A stretch of 64,000 bases of DNA, taken from the NCBI GenBank assembly GCA_040219135.1, contig JAVJTA010000007.1, positions 248,001-312,000 of the forward strand. The letters are read 5' to 3'. The notes under the pieces were generated by a model. The model did not search any database, had not been told where the DNA came from, and saw only the letters and a program-made list of their open reading frames with translations. This DNA comes from UBA7803 sp040219135. Its GTDB lineage: Bacteria > Pseudomonadota > Gammaproteobacteria > Pseudomonadales > Azotimanducaceae. Shown in pieces: positions 1-7,712 of this stretch (the first letter of the stretch is position 1; each line of letters opens with the position of its first letter). Both the position numbers and the translations under genes were made by a program.

Positions 1-1072
1 CAGCGCTTTCGGCATCGGGCTTCTCGGGCAGGGTCAGCACGGCGACCAGACCGCGCGGTGAGTTGCTCGAAAACTCGAGGCGGGCCGCGCCATGATACAG
101 ACCGTCGAGGCGGCCGATCACGTTGGCGATGCCGGCACCGTTCGTGGAACCGTTCCGGGTTGGCGGCAGCCGAGACGGCTCCGGGCCGCCGGCGGACGGC
201 AATCCAACGCCGGTATCCGCGACTTCGATGGTCAGCGATCCGTCGTGCCGGACGATGCGGATGGTCAGGTCGGCGCCCTGCTCCAGCGGCTCGACGCCGT
301 GGCGGACCGCATTCTCAACCAGCGGCTGCAGCAGCAGGGGCGGTAGCGGTACCTGACCGCAGTCTTCGGCAACCTCGATCCGGTAGCGCAGGCGGTCGCC
401 CATGCGGATGCGCTGGATTTCCAGGTACGAGCGGACGATGTCGAGTTCGTCGTCCAGGGTGGTGAGCGTGGTCCGCGTTCGCCGCAGGCTCGAGCGCAGC
501 AGCGTGGTCAGGTTTTCCAGGGTCGCCTCGGCCTCGTCCGGCGCCTCGCGGATCATGCTGGCGACGTTGGACAGCGTGTTGAACAGGAAGTGCGGCTCGA
601 TCTGCGCCTGCAGCAGCCGCAGATCGGATTCGAGCCGCAGCTTCTCCTGCTGCAGCTGCGCGGCTTCGGCCTGGGCCAGAGCTGCGCGCAGCGACTGCAG
701 GCGTCCGTGGGTGCTGACCAGCAGAAACCCGACCGCGCCGAAGAACACGCCGACGATCCATGTGTCCCAGGCCTCGTCGAAGAAGAAGCCCGGATCGCCG
801 AGCAGCGTGCCGCCCAGGGTCAGCCCGGCGAGCAGACCGACCAGGGTGATCGGCACGGGGGCCAGATAGGGCGACAGGTAGCGGCCGACCGGCGCCTGCA
901 GCAACGCGAAAGCGGTGGCAATGGACAGACCGATCGAGAAAGACACGCTGAGCAGAGGCAGGAACGGCTCGCGGGTCAGTGCCCACAGCAAGCCGGCGAT
1001 GGCGGCACAGAACAGGCTGGTGTAGCCGTAGCTGCGCAGCAGATCGCCGGCCCTGGTCGCGGGCGCGATCAC
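1..1072 (-). CDS. LytS/YehU-type sensor histidine kinase, C-terminus cut by window edge
   Basis: About 357 residues are visible before the frame leaves the left edge. A GTG start at 1072 overlaps the stop of the carotenoid oxygenase gene (GTGA), which implies translational coupling. The N-terminal ~130 residues contain about four hydrophobic segments. A coiled region rich in Gln, Leu and Glu follows, then the His_kinase signature QIEPHFLFNTLSN with the phospho-accepting His. A GHKL ATPase domain comes next, with N-box ENAVRHGV, G1 box DTGVGL and a glycine-rich NGAGIANV loop. This is the membrane kinase class that normally pairs with a LytTR response regulator; such a gene may lie just off the edge, but that is inference. 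Co-transcription with a carotenoid-cleaving enzyme is unusual. Confidence 0.85.
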   Translation of the reverse strand, partial: MIAPATRAGDLLRSYGYTSLFCAAIAGLLWALTREPFLPLLSVSFSIGLSIATAFALLQAPVGRYLSPYLAPVPITLVGLLAGLTLGGTLLGDPGFFFDEAWDTWIVGVFFGAVGFLLVSTHGRLQSLRAALAQAEAAQLQQEKLRLESDLRLLQAQIEPHFLFNTLSNVASMIREAPDEAEATLENLTTLLRSSLRRTRTTLTTLDDELDIVRSYLEIQRIRMGDRLRYRIEVAEDCGQVPLPPLLLQPLVENAVRHGVEPLEQGADLTIRIVRHDGSLTIEVADTGVGLPSAGGPEPSRLPPTRNGSTNGAGIANVIGRLDGLYHGAARLEFSSNSPRGLVAVLTLPEKPDAESA

Positions 1073-2577
1073 GCGGCCACGTACTTGCCATGCAGACCGA
1101 GCGGCAGGGCGTAGGGCAGCTCGGCAGAAGCAACCGGTCCCGCGTCCACCGCCTCGACGTCGAACACGTGAAGCTCGGTGCGCTCGGTCGCGTAGTTCAG
1201 AGCGGTGCCGACCACCCAGCCGTTGCCTTCCGGCGCTGACCCCGGAGCGGGCACGAACAGATGTTCCTCGGGAACCACGCCGGCCGGATAGCGGAAACGG
1301 GTCGCCCGATCGCGGTCGGCGTCGTAGACCGTCACCGAGTCGAGCATGGGGTGCTCGTGCGGCTCTGCGGCCGAGCGGCTGAGCATCACCAGACGGTGAT
1401 TGCGCCGGCCGCTGACCCGCGGATCGATCACCGGAAACTCAGATTCCATGTCGGCTTCGAACATGGGCTCCTCGCGCACGGTTCCCGCGCGGGTGTCGAG
1501 GGTGTAGCGATGATGCCGGGTCGGCGAACCGGTGTAGCTCTCACCGTCCATCACCCGGGCGAATCCTTCGATCATTTCCAGGGGATCGACGTTGCGCGCG
1601 CCGTCGAAGTGGATGACTCCGTTGCCGTCTTCCCAGCCATTGCCGAAGTGAAACACCCATTGGGCAGGAAGTTCCAGCCACTGGTACTGCGAGAAGTCCG
1701 CCTTGTCCACGACCAGCACCCGGGTGGGACGCTCCGGATGCCAGCGGTGGGCCTGCATGAAGGTGCGCGTCGCCTCGTCGGGTTCATAGTGGAACGGCGG
1801 GATCAGCAGTACCAGGTGGCGTTCCGTCACGACGAAGTCGTGGGGCATGCCCATCGGGGTGCAGGGCACGAGCCCGGTGCGGCGCACCCGGCCGGCGGCG
1901 TCCAGATGCCACAGCACCAGCATGCCGGCGCCGCTCGAATAGCCGAAGTTCCACAGCGTGCCGTCCGGTTCGATTCGGGGATGCGCAGAGAACGGTGCAC
2001 CCCGGGTCTCCGGGGAAAACGCGTGCGCGCCCAGGGTGTCGAGGCTCTCCGGGTCGATGCGCCAGGGCGACCCGGCCTCCCACAGCGCGTACAGGCTGCC
2101 GCCGTGGGCCAGCATGCTGATGTTGCCGGTGTTGGTGGTGTCCGGGCTGGTCACCGGTCGCGGGTCTGGTGGCAGGGTGCCGAAGCCGGCATACAGGGCG
2201 CGTCCGGCCTGCTGTTCGGCGCGGAACTTGTTCGTCTCGATGATGCGTGCCTGGTGCCGGATGCCGCCGTCGGCGAAGCGGAACGCCTGTACCATACCGT
2301 CGCCGTCGAACCAGTGCTGGTAGCGGAAATCACCGATCTCGTAGCGGGCCGGGCCGTTGCGGAACAGACTGCCGCGCAGCCCCTCCGGCAGGCGACCGCG
2401 GATCCGGGCGTCGGCTTCGTAGGCGAACTCCGGGACCGAGCGAAACGCCAGCAGCCAGCGGCGTTTCTCCAGGGCCTGATGGAAATCGTCGAGTCCGGAC
2501 ACGGCCGCCCGCAGCGGGCCGGCGAGACCGAGCAGGGCAGCGAAGGCAGGCAGTCTCAGCAGATTGCGGCGCAACAT
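1069..2577 (-). CDS. Carotenoid oxygenase (retinal pigment epithelial membrane protein family)
   Basis: This 502-residue protein belongs to the non-heme Fe(II) carotenoid/stilbene cleavage dioxygenases. The four iron-ligand histidines appear in expected contexts: FSAHPRIEPDGT, MPHDFVV, VFHFGNGWED and the C-terminal LGLHGKY. The N-terminus has RRNLLRL followed by a hydrophobic stretch and an Ala-x-Ala site (LRAA), so it is probably exported, possibly by Tat. The ATG at 2577 follows GGAGG closely and lies 11 bases after the DUF2141 stop, so the two are probably one operon with the kinase downstream. The substrate (carotenoid, stilbene or lignostilbene) cannot be told from sequence. The reading frame is open far upstream, but the DUF2141 gene occupies that region. 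Confidence 0.88.
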   Translation of the reverse strand: MLRRNLLRLPAFAALLGLAGPLRAAVSGLDDFHQALEKRRWLLAFRSVPEFAYEADARIRGRLPEGLRGSLFRNGPARYEIGDFRYQHWFDGDGMVQAFRFADGGIRHQARIIETNKFRAEQQAGRALYAGFGTLPPDPRPVTSPDTTNTGNISMLAHGGSLYALWEAGSPWRIDPESLDTLGAHAFSPETRGAPFSAHPRIEPDGTLWNFGYSSGAGMLVLWHLDAAGRVRRTGLVPCTPMGMPHDFVVTERHLVLLIPPFHYEPDEATRTFMQAHRWHPERPTRVLVVDKADFSQYQWLELPAQWVFHFGNGWEDGNGVIHFDGARNVDPLEMIEGFARVMDGESYTGSPTRHHRYTLDTRAGTVREEPMFEADMESEFPVIDPRVSGRRNHRLVMLSRSAAEPHEHPMLDSVTVYDADRDRATRFRYPAGVVPEEHLFVPAPGSAPEGNGWVVGTALNYATERTELHVFDVEAVDAGPVASAELPYALPLGLHGKYVAA

Positions 2578-2588
2578 GGTGCCTCCGT

Positions 2589-3017
2589 TCAGTGATTGAG
2601 TCGGATGTTCTGGCTCGTCTGGTCGGTCAGGTCGAACCGTGCGGCCTGCCAGCCCGGCGGACCGAAGCTGCCGCTGGCGTCGTTGCTGAAGCCCCACGGC
2701 TCGGTGGGCATGCCGAGCAGATTGCTGTTCATTTCGCCATCGCCATTGCGGTCGTGCATCACCCGGAGCGCGTAGCTGCCGGGGGGAAGCGCGCTGGTGG
2801 AGACCGTAATCTCCGATGCCGTGGCGGGCAGGATCAGCGACGCGATGGCCGGTTCCTTGCCGTCGAAAGCAGCCTCGCTGCCGAGCACGGCAATCATGAT
2901 CTGACCGCCGCCCGAAGGGATGTCGTGAATGCGGATGGTGAGTTCGGCAGCCAGCGCGGGGCCGCTGATGCCCAGGCAACCGATGGCGAGTGTGCCGGCG
3001 GCGATGTGGCGAAACAT
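2589..3017 (-). CDS. DUF2141 domain secreted protein
   Basis: A 142-residue protein with a signal peptide (hydrophobic residues 5-22, cleavage near PALAAE) followed by a small beta-sandwich-like domain. The DUF2141 features are the GGGQIMIAVLGSEAAF opening, the LPPGSYALRVMHDRNGDGEM segment and a terminal NIRLNH. The ATG at 3017 was chosen because GGAGA lies 6 bases upstream on the minus strand; an ATG nine codons earlier has no such site. Members of this family often sit beside carotenoid-processing genes, as here, but their biochemical role is not known to me. It is the first gene of the apparent DUF2141-oxygenase-kinase operon. Confidence 0.8.
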   Translation of the reverse strand: MFRHIAAGTLAIGCLGISGPALAAELTIRIHDIPSGGGQIMIAVLGSEAAFDGKEPAIASLILPATASEITVSTSALPPGSYALRVMHDRNGDGEMNSNLLGMPTEPWGFSNDASGSFGPPGWQAARFDLTDQTSQNIRLNH

Positions 3018-3088
3018 GGTGTGTCTCCGGCGGGTGGAGATCACAGCCTAACGGGTTTCCGGGATGGTTCACCGCGATTGCGACGAAA

Positions 3089-3119
3089 CGGCAACGGCAG
3101 CGCTGGAGCGGCGTTGCCG
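3089..3119 (-). terminator. Inverted repeat between MarR gene and DUF2141 operon
   Basis: CGGCAACG at 3089-3096 and CGTTGCCG at 3112-3119 are exact inverse complements with a 15-base loop. On the minus strand the hairpin lies about 70 bases past the MarR stop and is followed by TTTCGTC, a poor U-tract. It could be a weak terminator of the MarR gene or an operator for the DUF2141 operon. The rest of 3018-3191 shows no clear promoter hexamers. Confidence 0.3.
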
Positions 3120-3191
3120 GGTGCGAAACGGCTTTTTCACCCGGGGCTCGCCGGCGGATGGTGCCCGGCGAGGTCTCGGATCCGTTCCGCT

Positions 3192-3767
3192 CTAGCCTCT
3201 GGCAGAGCGGTCGCTGGAGTCGCCTTCCGCGTGCTCCTGGGTGGTCTCGGCGTTGTCCTTGGCCGGCGTCGCGCCGGCGTCGGAACCACTGGGCCGCTCG
3301 ACCACCGTGCGCTTGCGGCCGCGCGGGTGCTGGCCGCCGATCACTTCACCCCAGTCGGAGGCGAGCGCGTTGCGCAGATTCCGGACCGCGTCGTAGCCCA
3401 GGCGCATGGCCAGGGCCTGCTCCGCCGCGCGCAGAGTCGTCAGAGCGGCGTTGATCAATCGGGAACCGCGTTCGCTGAAGACGATGCGGTTGGCGCGCCG
3501 ATCTTCCGGATCGGGAATCTGGGTGACCAGATCGTCGCGTTCCAGTTCGTTGATCTGCTGCTGGATCGCCTGGCGGCTCACGCCGAGGACCCGCGCCAGC
3601 TCCGCGGCACGGGTGATGCCGTTGGAAATATTGATCAGGATCATGGTCTGGGTCCGCGTGCGCGGCTGGAAACCAGCCTCGATCAGCCCGTTCTGGAGGC
3701 TTTCATCCATCCAGTAGTAGGCCCGCAGCAGCCCGCGCATCAGCACTTCGGGTGGTTGGTCTTCCAT
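3192..3767 (-). CDS. MarR-family transcriptional regulator
   Basis: A 191-residue DNA-binding regulator. The winged-helix core is visible: a helical N-terminus (GLLRAYYWMDESL), the HTH segment around AAELARVLGVSRQAIQQQINELERDDLV, and the wing residues DPEDRRANRIVFSERG, the classic MarR D-x-R-x3 hairpin. After about residue 140 the tail is low complexity and charged, ending in an acidic Ser/Glu stretch that is longer than in ordinary MarR proteins. The ATG at 3767 has GAAAGG upstream. Neighbours do not reveal its target; likely candidates are itself or the DUF2141-carotenoid oxygenase operon downstream on the same strand. Confidence 0.85.
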   Translation of the reverse strand: MEDQPPEVLMRGLLRAYYWMDESLQNGLIEAGFQPRTRTQTMILINISNGITRAAELARVLGVSRQAIQQQINELERDDLVTQIPDPEDRRANRIVFSERGSRLINAALTTLRAAEQALAMRLGYDAVRNLRNALASDWGEVIGGQHPRGRKRTVVERPSGSDAGATPAKDNAETTQEHAEGDSSDRSARG

Positions 3768-3875
3768 GGTCGAACCTTTCCGTTGCCAATTGGGGAGGCG
3801 TCGAACGAATCGGCCGGGCTGGGGTATCACGCACCGGGGTCGCCCATGACCGGTTTCGTGAGCCGGCATTGTTCC

Positions 3876-3890
3876 GTAAAGTCAAGTTAC
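3876..3890. promoter_or_regulatory. Possible MarR operator
   Basis: GTAAAGTCAAGTTAC is an imperfect palindrome (GTAA...TTAC) in the 198-base space upstream of the MarR gene. Its minus strand contains TTGACT, which could serve as a -35 element, although no good -10 is seen at the usual distance. MarR proteins commonly bind such AT-richer palindromes in their own leaders. Confidence 0.25.
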
Positions 3891-3965
3891 TGGCAAGAGG
3901 TAATCGCGCGGAAGTGAGGAAGGCTGCACACTTTGTCTGCAGTCGATTCGCGTGCTGCGGTGTGG

Positions 3966-6900
3966 TCAGGCCGCTGCGCTCAGCGCAAAGCGCAACGCCT
4001 GATCGATGGATTCCGCCGTCGACCAGGCACGCCCGCGGGCTTCGGCGGCGCTGACCTCCGTTTCGGTGAGCGATTCGCGTGCGAGGCTCACCTGGTTGGC
4101 CAGTTCCGCCGCCTGCTCGTCGTCGCGGGGCGAACCGATGGTCTCGCGCAGCGCCTCGGCGGCGCCGAGCAGTTCGAAGGCGGTGGTCGCCGCCCGGCTC
4201 TCGGCGGCCAGCAGCGCGATGTCTTCGAACAGGTAGGCGAGCGCCCAGAGATCGTCGTTGTTGCGATAGGTTTCCAGCGTTGCCGCGTAGCTGCGACCGG
4301 CGGCCGCGTGGTCGCCGAGTTCGCGGGCGGCATTGCCCAGGGTATTGTGGGCCAGCGCCACCATCCACGGATCGCCGGCTTCCCGGCACAGGCGGATGGC
4401 CTCCTCGGAGCGTTCGCGCGCTTCGGCGAAGTTGCCTTCGCGGTACGCGATCATGCTGAGATTGTTCTGCGAAACCCCGATACCCCAGAGGTCACCGATC
4501 TCCTGGCGTATCGCCAGAGCCCGCTCGCTGGCTTCCCGGGCGCCGGCGGCGTCACCGCTGTACTGAGCGATGATCGCGAGGTTCGAGTGCAGCCCGGCGA
4601 GGGCGGCGCGCTCGTTGAGGCGCGTGCGGATCTCCAGGCTTTCGAGATAGTTGCGCCGCGCGGCGTCGAAGTCGCCGCGCTGGGCGGCGACGGTGCCGGT
4701 GACGTGCAGCGCGAGTCCCAGCCCCTCGTCGTCTTTGACCTCTCGGAACGTTGCTACCGCGGCTGCCAGGCGCTCGACGGCCTCGTCGTAGTGGCCCTGC
4801 TTGCGCGCCACTTCGGCGAGGGCCGCCTCGCAACGAGCATCGAGCGGGCGATCGCCGAGGTCCGCCGCGATGCGGCTCGCTTCCCGGGCGACGCTTTCGG
4901 CGCGGGCCCAGGCGCCGGTGAGTTCCAGTACCTTGCCGAGCCGGAGCAGTGCCTGGGCCCGATCGGCCCCGTCCACCAGGGTCAGCAGGCGCTCGCCGTA
5001 GTCGATGGCCGCTTCGTTGGCGTAGCGGCGGCGCGCAGATTCCTCTGCGCGGATCAGATAGCGGCGCTTCTTGGTGTCGTCGTCGCCGTGCCAGAAGTGG
5101 TGGGCGAGGAGATCGAGCTGCGGCTCGATGTCGTCGGCTTCCGTACGCTCGATGTACTCGCCGACCCGGCGGTGCAGGGTGGAGCGGATCGCGAACGGCA
5201 TGCTGTCGTAGGAGACTTCCTGGGTCACCACGTGGCGGAACAGATAGGCGAGGGATTCGCTCTGGTCCAGGGTCACCAGGTCCTGGCTCTGCAGTTCTTC
5301 GAGCTGACCCAGCACCGTGTCGAGCGCACCGAGATCCGGGTACACGCCGGGCAGCGTCGCGGCGCGGAATACCCGGCCGATGACGCTGGCGACCTTCAGG
5401 GTCCGGCGCGGGTTCTCGGCGAGCGCGTCGATGCGCGACAGAATCAGGCTGTGCAGGCTGTCGGGAAGCTGCAGCTGGCGCAGCCCCTGGGCGTCGCCGG
5501 GATCCAGCGCCTGGCTGGCGATGTAGTTGAGCAGTTCCTCGGCGTAGAAGGGATTGCCCTCGGCGCGCTGCAGCACCAGCTGCACCAGGGCCTCGGGGGG
5601 CTCTTCCAGGTCGAGCACCTGGGCGGCCTTGGCGGCGATCACCGCGCGGGTCTGTTCGGGCGCCAGCTCACCGAGCACCAGCTCCCGGAACTGCTCGAGC
5701 CGGTCGAGGCCGAGATCGCCGCCGGGCTGCGCCGCCGGCCGGTAGGCGACGACGAACAGCACCCGATGGGCGGCGCTGGCGCGAACCAGAACTTCGAGCA
5801 GATCCCGGGAGACCTCGTCCAGCCAGTGGCAGTCCTCGAGCACGATCACCACCGGCTCGCCGGCGGCGCGGTCGCGCAGGCAGGTGGCGAGCAGGTCTTC
5901 CAGCGACGACTTGCGCAGCTTGGCGTCGAAGTTGCGAGTCAGATCGGTATCCGGAATCGACACGCCGATGACGTCGGCGAGCAGCGGCGCCCGGGCCACC
6001 AGTGCCGGATCGACCTGGCGCAGGGCGGACTCGATGGCCTCGCGCTGGGCTTCCGGCTCGGCGTCGTCGTCGACGTCCAGCAGCCGCTGCCAGATCTCGC
6101 GCCAGACAAAGTAGCTGGAGTTCACGCCGAACGACTGGCACTCGCCGAACACCACCAGGGTCTCGCGCCGCCGCACCGCGCGGGTGAATTCGGCGACCAG
6201 ACGCGATTTCCCGAGGCCCGCCTCGGCGGAAATTCCGACCACTCGGGACTCGCCGTCGAGGGCGTGGGCGAACGCCGTGTCCAGCGCCTGGAGCTCGGTG
6301 TCGCGGCCGAAGATCGGCAGCTCGTAGCGGATGCGCCGGCGCGACACGTGGCTGAGCGACGAGACCAGCTCCGCGGCGGCGATGCGCTGGGTCTTGCCTT
6401 TGAGCTGCAGCTCGCCGAGGTCGCGCCAGACGAAGGCATCCCCCGCGGCGGCGCGCACGTCGGCGGTGGCGAAGATCTGACCGTCCGCGGCGGTGGACAT
6501 GAGTCGGGCGGCGACGTTCACTGCGTCACCCAGGCACACGAACGTGCGCCGCCGGGCGTGGCCGTAGGTGCCGCTGAAAAGTGAACCGTGGCCGATGCCG
6601 ATGCGGATGTCCCGGGCGGCGGTGGTCGCTTCGAGCTGCTTCAGTTCCAGTGCCGCCGAGGCGGCCCGGGCGGCATCGTCCTCGTGGGCGACCGGGGAAC
6701 CGAACACGCCGTACACGTAGGCACCCTTGTCGCCCAGGGTGAGCTGCAGGACGTTGCCGCCGTAACGGTCGAAGATCTGCTGGGCGCTGGCGACGAACGC
6801 TTTCAGTTTGTCGATGGCCTGGCCGTCGTCGTCGAAGTCGAGGCCGGAAAAGCGCAGAAACACCGGAAAGGCATGGCGCAGCTCGGCGAGGAACTCGCCG

Positions 6901-7703
6901 CGTCCGGTGGAGATGCGTTCGTACACGACGGGCAGCAGCCAGGGTCGGATCAGATCCGGGTCGAGTGGTGGCGAATCGGCGCCGGGGGTGTCCGCAACCT
7001 CGACCGCCAGGCTCTCGACCAGGCCGAGCGCGCGCCCGGTCTCCGGGTCGACGCGCTTTTCGCTGAGCCGGACTCGATCGCCCAGAGTCTCCAGGGTGGA
7101 GCTGTCGAGGAGAATTTCCCCCTTGTCCGCCTGTTGCTCGGCGGCCGCCAAGTCGTCGAGGAGGCGGCCGGCGAGCACGTCGATCTGCTGGATGGTCGGG
7201 TCCCCGACCACGGCGCGGCGGACCTGACCGGTGGCGATCGCCACCTTCAGGGCGAGTTCGATGCGGGTCCCGGCCGGGCTGACCACGCTGCCGGCCCGGC
7301 CCATGGCACTCTGCATGGCGAGCCCGGCGGCCACCGCGCGGCGGCCGTCGTCGTCGTCGATCCACGCGGTGATCGCGTCGCCAGAGAAATAGATCACGTT
7401 GCCGCCAAAGCGATGGACCTCGGCGATCAGGGCATGGAACACGCGGTCCAGATTGGCGGTGAGGGTCTCGACACCGCGCCGCGGGCCGAGCTCCCGGCGC
7501 AGGGTCTCGGTGAGCGGCGTGAAGCCGGAAATGTCGGCGAACAGTGCGCTGCCGCTCAGCCGGTCGGCAATCGGCCGGCCCGACGCCAGGGCCAGCCGCC
7601 GGTCCCGGGCAATGTAGGCCTCCGGGTCGTCCCGGAGGCCCGGTTTCACCGCGCCATCGGTGGGTTCAGGCTGCTCTGACTCAGCGTTTTCGGACAATCG
7701 CAC
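3966..7703 (-). CDS. Soluble-adenylyl-cyclase-like protein: tandem cyclase domains, AAA ATPase, TPR
   Basis: 1245 residues, no signal peptide. Domain order is two class III cyclase homology domains (about 45-210 and 250-430), an ATPase with Walker A AEAGLGKS (Lys499) and Walker B VIVLEDCHWLDE, then TPR helices from about 930 to the end. This order matches mammalian soluble adenylyl cyclase (ADCY10). In C1 the metal aspartates are ADISGF (D57) and YFSGD (D109), 52 residues apart as in the human enzyme (D47/D99). In C2 GDKGAYVYGVFG (K326) and GDAVNVAARL fit the adenine- and ribose-binding positions. The residue matching the human bicarbonate lysine (K95) is Tyr105. The listed start is GTG with AGGA almost touching it; a TTG two codons later has better spacing. 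It starts 9 bases after the stop of the C25-like gene and is probably co-transcribed. Confidence 0.88.
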   Translation of the reverse strand: MRLSENAESEQPEPTDGAVKPGLRDDPEAYIARDRRLALASGRPIADRLSGSALFADISGFTPLTETLRRELGPRRGVETLTANLDRVFHALIAEVHRFGGNVIYFSGDAITAWIDDDDGRRAVAAGLAMQSAMGRAGSVVSPAGTRIELALKVAIATGQVRRAVVGDPTIQQIDVLAGRLLDDLAAAEQQADKGEILLDSSTLETLGDRVRLSEKRVDPETGRALGLVESLAVEVADTPGADSPPLDPDLIRPWLLPVVYERISTGRGEFLAELRHAFPVFLRFSGLDFDDDGQAIDKLKAFVASAQQIFDRYGGNVLQLTLGDKGAYVYGVFGSPVAHEDDAARAASAALELKQLEATTAARDIRIGIGHGSLFSGTYGHARRRTFVCLGDAVNVAARLMSTAADGQIFATADVRAAAGDAFVWRDLGELQLKGKTQRIAAAELVSSLSHVSRRRIRYELPIFGRDTELQALDTAFAHALDGESRVVGISAEAGLGKSRLVAEFTRAVRRRETLVVFGECQSFGVNSSYFVWREIWQRLLDVDDDAEPEAQREAIESALRQVDPALVARAPLLADVIGVSIPDTDLTRNFDAKLRKSSLEDLLATCLRDRAAGEPVVIVLEDCHWLDEVSRDLLEVLVRASAAHRVLFVVAYRPAAQPGGDLGLDRLEQFRELVLGELAPEQTRAVIAAKAAQVLDLEEPPEALVQLVLQRAEGNPFYAEELLNYIASQALDPGDAQGLRQLQLPDSLHSLILSRIDALAENPRRTLKVASVIGRVFRAATLPGVYPDLGALDTVLGQLEELQSQDLVTLDQSESLAYLFRHVVTQEVSYDSMPFAIRSTLHRRVGEYIERTEADDIEPQLDLLAHHFWHGDDDTKKRRYLIRAEESARRRYANEAAIDYGERLLTLVDGADRAQALLRLGKVLELTGAWARAESVAREASRIAADLGDRPLDARCEAALAEVARKQGHYDEAVERLAAAVATFREVKDDEGLGLALHVTGTVAAQRGDFDAARRNYLESLEIRTRLNERAALAGLHSNLAIIAQYSGDAAGAREASERALAIRQEIGDLWGIGVSQNNLSMIAYREGNFAEARERSEEAIRLCREAGDPWMVALAHNTLGNAARELGDHAAAGRSYAATLETYRNNDDLWALAYLFEDIALLAAESRAATTAFELLGAAEALRETIGSPRDDEQAAELANQVSLARESLTETEVSAAEARGRAWSTAESIDQALRFALSAAA

Positions 7704-7712
7704 ATCCTGGTG

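Noticed and set aside
1069..3072. A single 667-residue carotenoid oxygenase reading through the DUF2141 region
   Set aside because: The upstream part is a shadow of the DUF2141 gene, which has its own signal peptide and ribosome site; the oxygenase starts at 2577 behind GGAGG.
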